Position numbers and translations under genes: made by a program. The notes below the pieces were generated by a model, which saw only the letters and a list, made by a program, of their open reading frames with translations, made no database searches and was not told the DNA's origin. A DNA stretch of 64,000 nt from PALSA-243 sp963743705 (GTDB lineage: Bacteria; Acidobacteriota; Terriglobia; Bryobacterales; Bryobacteraceae), in contig CAVUQS010000020.1 in NCBI GenBank assembly GCA_963743705.1, positions 1 to 64,000 of the forward strand. The letters are read 5' to 3'. Below are positions 27,132 through 36,796 of the stretch, piece by piece (positions within the stretch are counted from its first letter, which is position 1; each line of letters begins with the position of its first letter).

Positions 27132-27952
27132 TTGACATTCCGGCATTCCATTTGCAACGAAGCGTTCGAGAAGTGGCCGTTCGCCAAAGCGTGCCAGGCT
27201 ATTCGCAAGATCGGCTACACGGGCATTGAACTGGCGCCGTTTACTTTGGGTGAAAAGCCCACCGACGTCACGCCCACGCAACGCGCCGAATTCCGCGACG
27301 CTATGAAATCGGAAGGACTGACGTTCGTGGGGCTGCACTGGCTGATGGTGAGCCCGGCCGGCCTGCACGTCACCACGCCCGACGCGGCGCTGCGCCAGAG
27401 AAGCTGGCAACACATCCATGACCTGATCGATCTTTGCGCCGATCTGGGGCCTGACGGGGTGATGGTTTTCGGTTCGCCCAATCAGCGCCGCACCACGGGC
27501 GGCGCAACGCGCGAGGAAGCGACGCGGCGCATGGCCGACGGTTTGGCCGCGGCGGCCCCGCACGCCGAAGCGCGCGGCGTTACCGTGCTGATGGAAGCGT
27601 TGCCGATCGGTCAAAGCGACGTGGTGCAGTCGCTAAAGGAAGCGGTGGAATCGTCGAAGAGATTGGCAGCCCGGCGATTCAGACCATGTTCGACGTTCAC
27701 AACGCGGTTGATGAGACCGAGCCCCATTCGGCTCTGATCGAGCGCTATTTTCACTACATCCGCCACGTGCATGTGAACGAGCTCGATGGCAGCCACTGCG
27801 GCGCGGGCAATTACGATTTCCGTCCCCTCTTCGAAACGTTACGCCGCCTCTCGTATTCCGGCTGGATATCGCTCGAGGCTTTCGATTTTTCGGTGGGCGC
27901 CGAACGCCTGGCCGAAGAGTCACTACGTCATCTGGAAACTCAATCCGTATGA
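27132..27952 (+). CDS. Xylose-isomerase-like TIM-barrel sugar isomerase/epimerase, frameshifted
   Basis: A soluble TIM-barrel protein of the AP-endonuclease-2 / sugar phosphate isomerase superfamily. The first frame gives FRHSICNEAFEKWPFAKACQ, GYTGIELAPFTLG (metal-binding Glu region) and VLMEALPIG. It then shifts near 27660; the second frame continues EIGSPAIQTMFDVHN, HVHVNELDGSHCGAGNYDF and SLEAFDF. One missing G (AAG-AG) explains the break, and the rejoined protein would be about 273 residues, normal for the family. It starts at a TTG 4 bases after the GT2-like gene and overlaps the following epimerase (ATGA). Substrate unknown; it may be a ketose 3-epimerase. Confidence 0.8.
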
Positions 27953-28883
27953 GCCACTACATCGTTACCGGCGGGGCTGGCTTCATCGGCTCCGCGATTG
28001 TAAGGAGTTTGCTGCGCGAAGGCGCGAAGGTGATGGTGATCGATAATCTTCTCACCGGCAACGCAGCCAACCTGGAGGAAGTGAAGAGTTCGATCGATTT
28101 CCAGCGCGCCGACATCCGCAACTATCAGGAGATTGCGCCTCTATTCCGCGGCGCGGCCGCTGTCTTTCACGAGGCCGCCATTCCTTCGGTGCCGCGTTCC
28201 ATCGACGAGCCGCAGCCTTCGCATGAGTGCAACATCGATGGCACGTTCAACGTGTTGCGCGCCGCGCGTGAAGGCGGCGCGGGACGCCTGATCTACGCCG
28301 CGTCTTCGTCGGCTTACGGGGATACCGAAGTGCTGCCGAAGGTGGAAGACATGGCTCCGCGTCCGAAATCGCCCTACGCGCTGCAGAAGCTGGTGGGCGA
28401 ATACTACTGCAATATTTTCTCGGAAGTATACGGAATCGAGACCGTAGCGTTGCGCTATTTCAACGTGTACGGGCCGCGGCAGGATCCATCGAGCGCGTAT
28501 TCGGGCGTGCTCTCGCTCTTCATGAAGGCCGCGCTCGAGCGCACTACGCCGACGATTTTCGGCGACGGCGAGCAATCGCGCGATTTCACGTTCGTGGAAG
28601 ACGTGGCCGAGCTGAATCTGAAAGCGGCGCGCGCGCCGAATGTTTCAGGCAAGATGTACAACGCCGGCAACGGCGGACGCATCACCCTGAATCAGGCATG
28701 GGCGCTGCTGCAGAAACTCGAAGGCATCGACATGCCGGCGAAGTTTGGGCCTCCGCGCCAGGCGACGTGCGCGATTCACAAGCCGATGTCACGGCCGCCG
28801 TTCGCAATCTGGGACATGCGCCGCACTTCTCTTTCGAAGAAGGCATGCGGCGCACGCTCGACTGGTATCGCGAGAACCGCTAG
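27949..28883 (+). CDS. NAD-dependent sugar epimerase (extended SDR, WbpP/GalE-like), frameshifted
   Basis: An extended short-chain dehydrogenase acting on nucleotide sugars. The Rossmann motif GGAGFIGS is at residues 8-15, the active site is SSSAYGD with YALQK (Tyr and Lys of YxxxK), and ALRYFNVYGPRQDP plus SRDFTFVEDV mark the UDP-sugar epimerase branch. Near 28757 the frame changes: a lost C in CGC-CA shifts the last 50 codons, which resume as PGDVRDSQADVTAA and finish at FEEGMRRTLDWYRENR. Restored length is about 311 residues, as expected. It overlaps the isomerase gene start-to-stop and is the last gene of the run that begins with the response regulator. Confidence 0.85.
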
Positions 28884-28997
28884 GCAGCCAGTTGTAATTT
28901 TTCTGTAAAAAGCGGCCATACATACGCAAAAGGTGTTCCGGCGGCCTTTGGCGAGAGTCTCATCTGTTTCAGCGATTCCTCAGGAGCTGTCAAACTC

Positions 28998-31900
28998 ATG
29001 AACCGACTCGTTCTCTCAATCGTCAAGCTTTCCGCCATGGCGTTGTGCGCCGTCCTCTTCCCTTCGGCGATCTTCGGCCAGACTCAGATCGGCATCGTTT
29101 CCGTCGGCCCAACAGGCACCATCTTCGGACCGCAAAGGATGGTCATCAATCCGGCGACGAATAAAGCGTATGTCTTCGACAGCGTCAGCGCCGATGTGAT
29201 CGACCTGACTACCAACAAGCTGCTGGGAGCTGTACCCATGCCGATTCCTCCTTCTTCGGCTTCGCCGGGAATCGCTGGATCCGTCTTCGTAAATCCGGCT
29301 AAGAACCGAATCTTCGTATTTCGTGGAAATCAGTTCGTGGTGATCGATGGAAGCACAGACACGGTGATCAATACGTTCTCGCTTCCCGCTAGCGGACCGG
29401 CCTACGCGCCAGTTGCCTACAATGCCGCGGTTAATAAATTCTATGTCGGCGAGATAGACACCACGGCGGTCATTCGGGCAAACGTGCGAATTCTGGATGG
29501 AGATACGTTTGCAACGCTGGCGCAGATCACGCGGCCCGACGTCAACGGAACCGATAACCCGTCGGAAAATCCGTTCCAGATTCTGGTGAACCCGGGCAAC
29601 AATCGTGTTTACGTCATCTATCAGATTTCCGGAACGCAGATCATCGATGGCGCTACCAATTCGATCGTGGCTCAGGCCGCTTGCTCGACTTCGTGCAATG
29701 GACTCGCCATTCCCATCCAGAACGGAGGCGCGATGATCAATCCGGCCGACAACAGCGTCTGGATTATATCGAGCGGCTTTCTTCCGACGACGATAGGCGG
29801 TGAAGATGGCGCAGGCATCGGCGCGGGGCTTCCATTTAGCAAATTCTATCGAGTGGACGGGACCACCAATGAAGTCACCAGCCCAATTTTGATTCCCGGT
29901 TTGGAAACCAATGTCCTCGGATTCGATCCGGCCACAGGATTCATGTACATGATGGCGGACGACCTTCCAACCGTCGTCAATCCGACGCTCAACAATCCCG
30001 TAGTCTCGGACCCACTTAACATGCTGGTGGTGCTCGATCCGAACAACGCGACGCCAACCGCCGCCGATCCCAGCCCCATGAAGCGCATTACGGTCGATTC
30101 CAAACTTCTTGCCAATACGGGCGGGGCTTCTCCCTGTGGCAATGGCGTCCAATCGTTCGAACCGATTGCTTTGGATCTCGCCGGCGGATTCATCTACTGG
30201 CGCTGCGATGCGACCCTCACGGCTTTTTCGAGTATCGTGGTCTCGAAGACGAGCTTCACCGACATTGGCAACGTCAATTACAGCCAACTCGTCGCTCAGC
30301 TTCCCACCACCGCCGGCGGACAACTCGGCGCCCACGCGATCCCAGTAGCTCAAAGCAGCAGTTACGATATCGGCTCTAACATCGGCCCGAATCACGCGGC
30401 GCTCATTTTCAGCACCGGCGACAACCAACTCTATGACGTGAACCCGGCGGCTCCCTCGCTCGCCACCATACCGTTAGGTTCTCAGCCCGCGGGTATCGCG
30501 GTCGATCCCGCAAGCTCGCGCGCCTACGTGACCGATGTCACGTCGCGAGTCATGACGGTATTCGACACGCAGAACTTCACGGTGAGCTCGCGTCCGCTCG
30601 CGCCGGGCGGCTCGTTGATTGCGGCGAACGGGTCGAATCAATATGTACTGGCGGGTCCCTCCGACCCCGCGGCCGATCCGAATCAGGTCAACGGGGCGTT
30701 CCTATTCGACGGCGCGTCAAACGCGGTAGCCAGGCCGCTGCAGGGGGCCGCGACCGGCGCGATTTCGGTGAATCCGGCCACCAACATCGGCTACTTTATC
30801 GACATTAATCTTTGGTTCGCAGTCGATCTGACGGGTGGTACGCGACTCTACGCGGTTTCCGACCTCACTGCCGCGGGCACGGATCGTTGCCAGATGTCCG
30901 GCATCTCCGTGAATAAGAAAAACAATCAGGTCTTCGTAGTGGGCAATTGCGCGGCGGGCGGAAATACTCTCGCGGTGTTCAATGGCGCAAGCGGCGCGCG
31001 GATCGCCAGCGTCAACATCGACGCGATCATTGAGAAGACCGGCAGGCTGATCGTGAATCCGAACACGAATAGGGTGTACGTCGAGGCGTCGAGCGCTCCC
31101 ACCGCCGCCCAGCCCAACGGCGCCACCAGCGTGGAATTCTTCGACGGAAACACATTGACGCACACGAACTCTATCGCGGGACGCACCGGCCCCTTCGCGG
31201 TCAATAGCGTGACGAACATGGTCTATGCCGGTAACTCGGTCGCCGGGGTAGCGGCGATTGATGGACTGGCGCCTGAGCAAAGCAGCTTCTTCGGATCGAC
31301 GTGGCAAGCTTCCGGGATCGCGGTGGATGAAGTTTCGAATCTGGTTTACATGACGACGTACGAGTCCCTGCTCGGTTTCGGCCCAAACGCGATACCCGTC
31401 TATGGAAAAGTCCCAGGCACGCTCATCGGGTTCCGTCAGGATCCGGCAACTTACGCGGTTGTGGGTCAGATTGTTTCCGGCGGAGTCGGGCAGGCAGGAA
31501 TTACAGCAACCATCACAGGCGCGAATTTCGCCTGGTCGTTCGTAACGGGTTCGAACGGAATCTTCACGACGCGGGTTGTGCCGGGGACCTATACTGTGAC
31601 GCTGAGTAATCCGGCATTCCAGTACTCGCCCGCCTCGCTGACGTTCACCGTCGGCCAAATCGATCTGAGCCTCCCTGCGTTCAACGCGACGCCGATCTTC
31701 CACATCACCGGCACGGTTCTGACGCAACCAGGAGCGCCGGTCTCCGGCGTAACCATCAACGCGACCGGCACGAACGGAAGCGCATCCGCGGTGACCGGAA
31801 GCTCAGGGCAATACTCGCTCGTTGGGCTTCCCGCCGGCACCTATACCGTGACGCCAGCCTCGCCCGCGAATTTCTACTCGCCAGCATCGGAAAGCGTGCA

Positions 31901-32498
31901 GGTGAGCAAGACCGACGCCGTAGCTCCCACGTTCACGGTCAACCCGTCTTTACAGATCGTCAGCTTTACTCTGAGTTCGCCACAGATCGGCGCCGGAAGC
32001 AATGCGACCGGGACGATCACGATCAATGAAGTCGCGCCCAAGGGCGGAATCGCGATCGCGCTGACATCGAGCGATACGAAAACCGTGAAGCCTCCGTCGA
32101 CCTTAACTATTGCGGCGGGCGCATCCAGCGGATCGTTCACCTTTACCGGCAGCGGGACCGCGACGGTGACGCTGACAGCGAGCTACTCGGGAGCCCTTGC
32201 GCTGGCGCCCACGACGGCGACTGCGCAAGTTTCGGTAGTCGGTCAGGACACGGTGAAGATCACTGGCGCGACTTGGTCCACATCGACACAGCAACTCAAT
32301 GTGAGTGCAACCAGCACCAACCCACAGGCAGTGCTCACGGTGACGCTGGCATCGAACGGCCAGAATCTCGGCACGATGACGAGCCAGGGGACTGGAACGT
32401 TCACCCTTCAGACGGCGGTGGCGACCAAACCTTCGAGTGTCAATGTGAAGAGCAACCTGGGCGGATCGACCGGGCAAGGAGTTACGGTCATTCCGTGA
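28998..32498 (+). CDS. Large secreted YncE-type beta-propeller protein with Ig-like and CarboxypepD_reg-like domains
   Basis: A 1166-residue exported protein. A signal peptide (MALCAVLFPSAIFGQ region) precedes ~800 residues of YncE/NHL-like blades with the recurring pattern NPATNKAYVFD, NPGNNRVYVIY, NPNTNRVYVEA and SNLVYMTTY. Two carboxypeptidase-regulatory-like beta-sandwiches follow (GQIVSGGVGQAGITATITGA; ITGTVLTQPGAPVSGVTINA), then Ig-like repeats to the end. AGGAG lies 11 bases before the ATG. The base composition is a little more AT-rich and codon use less biased than in neighbours. Likely a surface or periplasmic binding protein; no enzymatic motif is visible. It converges with the VWA gene with a 16-base gap. 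Confidence 0.8.
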   Translation: MNRLVLSIVKLSAMALCAVLFPSAIFGQTQIGIVSVGPTGTIFGPQRMVINPATNKAYVFDSVSADVIDLTTNKLLGAVPMPIPPSSASPGIAGSVFVNPAKNRIFVFRGNQFVVIDGSTDTVINTFSLPASGPAYAPVAYNAAVNKFYVGEIDTTAVIRANVRILDGDTFATLAQITRPDVNGTDNPSENPFQILVNPGNNRVYVIYQISGTQIIDGATNSIVAQAACSTSCNGLAIPIQNGGAMINPADNSVWIISSGFLPTTIGGEDGAGIGAGLPFSKFYRVDGTTNEVTSPILIPGLETNVLGFDPATGFMYMMADDLPTVVNPTLNNPVVSDPLNMLVVLDPNNATPTAADPSPMKRITVDSKLLANTGGASPCGNGVQSFEPIALDLAGGFIYWRCDATLTAFSSIVVSKTSFTDIGNVNYSQLVAQLPTTAGGQLGAHAIPVAQSSSYDIGSNIGPNHAALIFSTGDNQLYDVNPAAPSLATIPLGSQPAGIAVDPASSRAYVTDVTSRVMTVFDTQNFTVSSRPLAPGGSLIAANGSNQYVLAGPSDPAADPNQVNGAFLFDGASNAVARPLQGAATGAISVNPATNIGYFIDINLWFAVDLTGGTRLYAVSDLTAAGTDRCQMSGISVNKKNNQVFVVGNCAAGGNTLAVFNGASGARIASVNIDAIIEKTGRLIVNPNTNRVYVEASSAPTAAQPNGATSVEFFDGNTLTHTNSIAGRTGPFAVNSVTNMVYAGNSVAGVAAIDGLAPEQSSFFGSTWQASGIAVDEVSNLVYMTTYESLLGFGPNAIPVYGKVPGTLIGFRQDPATYAVVGQIVSGGVGQAGITATITGANFAWSFVTGSNGIFTTRVVPGTYTVTLSNPAFQYSPASLTFTVGQIDLSLPAFNATPIFHITGTVLTQPGAPVSGVTINATGTNGSASAVTGSSGQYSLVGLPAGTYTVTPASPANFYSPASESVQVSKTDAVAPTFTVNPSLQIVSFTLSSPQIGAGSNATGTITINEVAPKGGIAIALTSSDTKTVKPPSTLTIAAGASSGSFTFTGSGTATVTLTASYSGALALAPTTATAQVSVVGQDTVKITGATWSTSTQQLNVSATSTNPQAVLTVTLASNGQNLGTMTSQGTGTFTLQTAVATKPSSVNVKSNLGGSTGQGVTVIP

Positions 32499-32514
32499 TC
32501 GGGTTGCTCGCCTC

Positions 32515-34935
32515 TTACTCCACTACAAGCTGGGCGGTCCGGACGGTCTTCTTGCCCAGGCTGTCGGCGGCCGTTAATTCCAGCTTGTAGGTTCCCGGCT
32601 GCACCTGGTCGATTGGAACGCGTAGCGCCACCGGCACGGTCGGGTTGCCCTTGCGAATATACCCGGTGGCAGGCTGGCCTTGGGAATCGAGCTTGACGGC
32701 GCCTTCTTTATCCAGCAGGCGCATCTGCACGCCCAAGGCAAGCTTGTCCGCTTCGACGTTCGGTTCGTAGATCTCGAAGTAGCAGACCACGCTATCGGTC
32801 TTCTTGAACACCGCGTTGCTGGCGGGGTTCAGCTGATACTCGATGGGGCCGGCCTGCACGATGAAAGGAGTGCGGCCATCGACTAAATCGGCCTCCACGC
32901 CCATATCCTGGTTGCCCAGCCGGTGCAGGTTGGTGCTGAGAAGAACGCTGCTCAGCTTGAACTCTTTGCCGTCGAACGGTTCGATGTTTAAAGGCAGTTC
33001 CATCTTGCCGAAATCGGCGCCGCCATTGGCCGAATACGCGATCTTGAAGCGATACTCGCCCGACGCCGCGTCGAATTGATTTTCGTAGTGCAACGGCTTG
33101 GCGGAAAACTTCTCAATATCCTTCTTGTCTTCCAATTCCAGCTTCATGGTGTCGCTGAAGCGGGCGCCGATGCTGCCATCGGGTTTGTAAGCCAGACCGA
33201 GAATGTTGACTTCCGATTTCAGCTTGCCCTTCACCTTTTCGAACTTAATCTGTTCGGAGGGGATATCCATCGCGAGATCCACACGCGCGGTGTCCGGACC
33301 GCTGAAGAAATACGTGACTTGCGGCGTGGGTGACTTCATCGTGGCCGGGGCCGAGCTATCCAGGCGCGTTTCCAATTGCCTTTCGGAAGGCTTTCCCGCC
33401 AGGGCATCCGCCGATTTGACGTTGCAATAACCGCTGCGCGAACGAATCTTGTAGCCCTTGTCCACTTTCACATTGAGCTGGTGGCAGCTTCCCTCGGCCG
33501 ATTCGGAAGGCGTATAGCCGATGATGTAGAACTGGTTTTGCTCGTTACCGATCTTTTCCAGGCCGGCCAGCAGATCGTTGTTATTGACGATGACGAAGCC
33601 GCCAGTGCCTTCAGCGAGCATGTAGAGCGCCTGCTGATCGGCGCCGGCAAAGGGCGGAATGGGCGGCACGATGCTACCGGGGAAGCCGGTGCGCGGCGCG
33701 CCAAACGGATTATTGGGATTGCGAACGGTGTTGACCGGGTTTCCGCCACCGCCCGTCGCGCCTCGGCCCGTGGTGGCGCCTGTGGAGCCGTTTGAGACGC
33801 CGCCAGTCCGTCCGGTGCCGCCGGCGCCGGTGTTGCCAAAGCCACCTCCGGTCGTGCCGCCGGTTCCGCCGGTGCGCGCTCCGCCACCACCGCCGCCGGC
33901 TGAGACACCGGCGCCACCACCGCCACTAGAGGCCCCACCACCGCTGCTGCTCGAACCGCCGCCACTACTGCTGGTTCCACCGCCTCCGCCGCCACCGCGG
34001 CCCGCCTGGACGAATGAGCTGCTAAAGGCAGCCGGTTGAATCGTGGGCTGGAAGGCGCCTGTAAAGGCCAGTAGCGCCGAGCGTACCGGTGAAGGCGTTC
34101 GCAGTTGCACCATCCCGCCCCGGCCGCGGCCGCGCCCACCGAGCCCAGGGTTCTCCGGACTCATGCCGGGATCACCGAACAGCCCGCGCACATCGATGGG
34201 ATATACGGCCACGTTGGCCCGGTTGCAGGCAGACACGGCGCTCTCAATGGCATAGCGGACATCGGTATTCATCGGCATGCCGGCCGTGAGAAGAACCAGA
34301 ATCTTGCGGCCCGGCACATCCTCCAACCCCTTGGCCATGGTTTGCAGCGCGTAGATCATGTTGCGCGAGCCGTAACCCGAGAGACCAGGCAGGCGCGCAC
34401 CGCCGTTGGCGGGATTGGTGGACATTACGGGCAGCTTGGTTCCGCGCACCACTTCGCGCAGCCGGTCGGTATCGTCGGTGAAGTTCTGCGCAACCTGCAG
34501 CGTGCCACTGTAGTTGATCACCGCCATCAGCCGGTTCGGGCCGGCGTTCTTATCGATGAATTTTTCCGCCGCCTGGCGCGCGCGCTGTTGATCGGGCAAG
34601 CCCATGGACGAGTTATCGAAGAACAGAACCAGATAGTGCTTCTGCCCGTTATTCGGCGAAGCGGGATCGGCTTCGAAGGAGAATGTCTTGATCGACTGCT
34701 CCTTGCCATCCTCGAAGACCTTGAAATCTTTTTGGTTGAGATCTTTGACGTAGTTGTCTTTCTTGTCCGTGACCACCGCGTCAACCACCACCAGGCGAGT
34801 CTCGGTTTTGATCAGTGTGCCGGCGTCGGCAACGGGAGTCTGCGATTTATTCTGGCCCTGCGAATCCTGCGCGAAAAGAGCCGCGCCGCTCATGGATAGG
34901 GCTGCTAGAGCCAACCAAATATGTCTAATTTGCAT
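32515..34935 (-). CDS. VWFA-related (TIGR03436) exported protein with a Gly-rich insert
   Basis: An 806-residue exported protein of the acidobacterial VWFA-related family. A signal peptide (LALAALSMSGAALFAQ) is followed by the diagnostic block RLVVVDAVVTDKKDNYVKDL and DFKVFEDGKEQSIKTFSFE. The metal-ion-dependent adhesion site is LFFDNSSMG. A ~120-residue Gly/Ser/Thr-rich low-complexity insert interrupts the VWA domain (residues ~305-430), and a beta-rich C-terminal half of about 300 residues follows. It lies 12 bases after the next VWA gene on the same strand, so the two form an operon. Family function is unknown; adhesion or scaffold roles are suggested by the fold only. Confidence 0.85.
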   Translation of the reverse strand: MQIRHIWLALAALSMSGAALFAQDSQGQNKSQTPVADAGTLIKTETRLVVVDAVVTDKKDNYVKDLNQKDFKVFEDGKEQSIKTFSFEADPASPNNGQKHYLVLFFDNSSMGLPDQQRARQAAEKFIDKNAGPNRLMAVINYSGTLQVAQNFTDDTDRLREVVRGTKLPVMSTNPANGGARLPGLSGYGSRNMIYALQTMAKGLEDVPGRKILVLLTAGMPMNTDVRYAIESAVSACNRANVAVYPIDVRGLFGDPGMSPENPGLGGRGRGRGGMVQLRTPSPVRSALLAFTGAFQPTIQPAAFSSSFVQAGRGGGGGGGTSSSGGGSSSSGGGASSGGGGAGVSAGGGGGGARTGGTGGTTGGGFGNTGAGGTGRTGGVSNGSTGATTGRGATGGGGNPVNTVRNPNNPFGAPRTGFPGSIVPPIPPFAGADQQALYMLAEGTGGFVIVNNNDLLAGLEKIGNEQNQFYIIGYTPSESAEGSCHQLNVKVDKGYKIRSRSGYCNVKSADALAGKPSERQLETRLDSSAPATMKSPTPQVTYFFSGPDTARVDLAMDIPSEQIKFEKVKGKLKSEVNILGLAYKPDGSIGARFSDTMKLELEDKKDIEKFSAKPLHYENQFDAASGEYRFKIAYSANGGADFGKMELPLNIEPFDGKEFKLSSVLLSTNLHRLGNQDMGVEADLVDGRTPFIVQAGPIEYQLNPASNAVFKKTDSVVCYFEIYEPNVEADKLALGVQMRLLDKEGAVKLDSQGQPATGYIRKGNPTVPVALRVPIDQVQPGTYKLELTAADSLGKKTVRTAQLVVE

Positions 34936-34947
34936 CGTAAGTCCCCC

Positions 34948-36759
34948 CTACTGGATGTCGACGGCGCTATTCTCCGCCGAAATCATCTGACCTTCGCTAT
35001 CTCTGACCACTAATCGCACCAGATAGGCCCCCGGCTTTACGGAGAGCGTGGTGCGAACGGTTAAACCGTTATCCAATTTCTTGTCGAGCGTCTCGTTCTT
35101 GAGCTTCATCTCCAGCGTCTTCGTGATCGCCGAGACGATATTGCCGTTGTGATCGAAAATGCTGGAAACGATGGTGACGGTGTTGTTATTCCGGTCTTCC
35201 ACCTTGCGGTACTTGAAGCGCTTAACGTCAAGATGGGCCAACACCGTGACGTTGGCCATGCCGTCGTTGCCCTTGAAAAACTGCGTATGCAGGTCGACCG
35301 GGAGCTCGCGCAGTTCCTCCCGCGAGAATAGCGCTTCCTGGATTTCCTCTTTAGCCGTCTGCGCCGCGTCGGCCAGCCGCTTCGGCGCGTAGTAGCCTTT
35401 GCGCGCCTGCAGATCGAGGCGTCCCTTGGCGCCGAGCGTCACTTTCAAAGAGTGATAGCTGCCATCGAGGCGCAGGTTCTGGGGCGAGAAGCCGAGGATG
35501 TAATAGGTGTCGGGCGCCGTCGCCGTGCGCCGGAAGCCTTCCTCCATGCTGTTGTTGTCGTGAAAAAACGTGCCGCCGGTGGCGTAGGCGATCTCGGCCA
35601 GCGTGTCGCCTTCGGCTTGCATCGAGAAGCGATTGTACTGATCGATGATGCGCTGCGCGCTGAAAGTCGAGGAGCGCCCCGAGACATCCACCGAGGGGTC
35701 GACATACAGGCCGCGGATATCGAGCGCGTTGATGGTGATGTTATTGCGTATGGCGCGGTCGATTACGTCCGTTTCTTCCTGGCGCATGAAGTCATTGGTC
35801 AGAAAGCCAGGCGACGCCAGCACTATAATGCGCTGGCCCGGGGTGGCGGACATACGCCGCAGCAAGTCTTTGAGCACTTCGTAGGTAACGTGCGATTCCT
35901 GCTCCCCAACGCCAAGCATCCGCTGGGCGGCGGCTTGCGCCAATTGCGGCGCAGACGCCGCCGCTGCTCCGCTCAGATTCATGCAGACGATAGTGTCTGC
36001 CGTGGCCGCCTGGAGCGCCGACGAATCGTTCTTGTTGACGATCATGTCGGCCATGTAGAAGCTAATGTTGGGGCATTCGCGCACCGTGCTGCGCGCAATG
36101 GGGCGCGGCATCAGATGGTTGATGGCTTCCAGCATTTGGGCGCGGTCGTCGGTGAAATCGACCATGCCTACGCCGGAAGTGGTGAAGATAGCGCCGCGAT
36201 CGGTAGCGCCGAGCTCATTCGCGAGGTGTTTTACCGCGGCCTGCCGCGCAAAGCTGAGATCGCCGGCGGATGCATGGATGTCGTCAAAGAGGTACGCGAT
36301 GAAACGCTCGGGCACGGAGTCTTCAGCGTGCTTTTTGGCTGTACGCGCCCCCGCGCCATCGGCGTCTTCGGCGAACTTGATTGCCTGAGAGCCGGATTTT
36401 TCGGCGGAAAACCGCGAGATATTCTGCGGCTTGCCCTTATCGAAGAGTTGGAAATCGGCCTTGGTGAGGCCGGGGACAGTTTTGCCTTTGGAGTCGCGCA
36501 CCACCACGGGCACCATCACGAGATTGACGCGCGTCTTGAACGTGGTCTGCTCATCGTGGCTGGACATTTCGGTGACCGATTGCTCGGGCGCCGCCTTTTT
36601 CTCGGGCGTTGGGGCAGGCGCCGCGCCCTGCGCGCTGCCGGTGGGCGAAATAGGCAACTGCGGCGGTTCCTGAGCCGCGAGATGCCTTATGTGTCCTGCA
36701 AGGCCGGCGAACAGCGCCGCGAGGCAGAGGAACAGCGCCGCGCGGACGTGATGAGCCAT
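34948..36759 (-). CDS. VWFA-related (TIGR03436) exported protein
   Basis: A 603-residue paralogue of the next gene. A signal peptide (ALFLCLAALFAGLAGHIRHLAAQ) and a Pro/Ala linker precede the family block TRVNLVMVPVVVRDSKGKTV and DFQLFDKGKPQNISRFSAE. The VWA domain begins with YLFDDIHASAGDLSFAR, where the usual DxSxS is altered to DDIHAS, so metal binding may be reduced. No long Gly-rich insert is present. The C-terminal region is beta-rich (NNTVTIVSSIFDHNG). It is transcribed ahead of the Gly-rich paralogue and 37 bases after the TIGR03067 gene. Confidence 0.85.
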   Translation of the reverse strand: MAHHVRAALFLCLAALFAGLAGHIRHLAAQEPPQLPISPTGSAQGAAPAPTPEKKAAPEQSVTEMSSHDEQTTFKTRVNLVMVPVVVRDSKGKTVPGLTKADFQLFDKGKPQNISRFSAEKSGSQAIKFAEDADGAGARTAKKHAEDSVPERFIAYLFDDIHASAGDLSFARQAAVKHLANELGATDRGAIFTTSGVGMVDFTDDRAQMLEAINHLMPRPIARSTVRECPNISFYMADMIVNKNDSSALQAATADTIVCMNLSGAAAASAPQLAQAAAQRMLGVGEQESHVTYEVLKDLLRRMSATPGQRIIVLASPGFLTNDFMRQEETDVIDRAIRNNITINALDIRGLYVDPSVDVSGRSSTFSAQRIIDQYNRFSMQAEGDTLAEIAYATGGTFFHDNNSMEEGFRRTATAPDTYYILGFSPQNLRLDGSYHSLKVTLGAKGRLDLQARKGYYAPKRLADAAQTAKEEIQEALFSREELRELPVDLHTQFFKGNDGMANVTVLAHLDVKRFKYRKVEDRNNNTVTIVSSIFDHNGNIVSAITKTLEMKLKNETLDKKLDNGLTVRTTLSVKPGAYLVRLVVRDSEGQMISAENSAVDIQ

Positions 36760-36796
36760 GAATATGTTCTATCAGAAAGCGCAGCCCCGCGCCCGG

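Noticed and set aside
33659..34039. Pro-rich plus-strand frame (PPP repeats) near 33.9 kb
   Set aside because: It is the reverse complement of the Gly-rich insert of the VWA protein.
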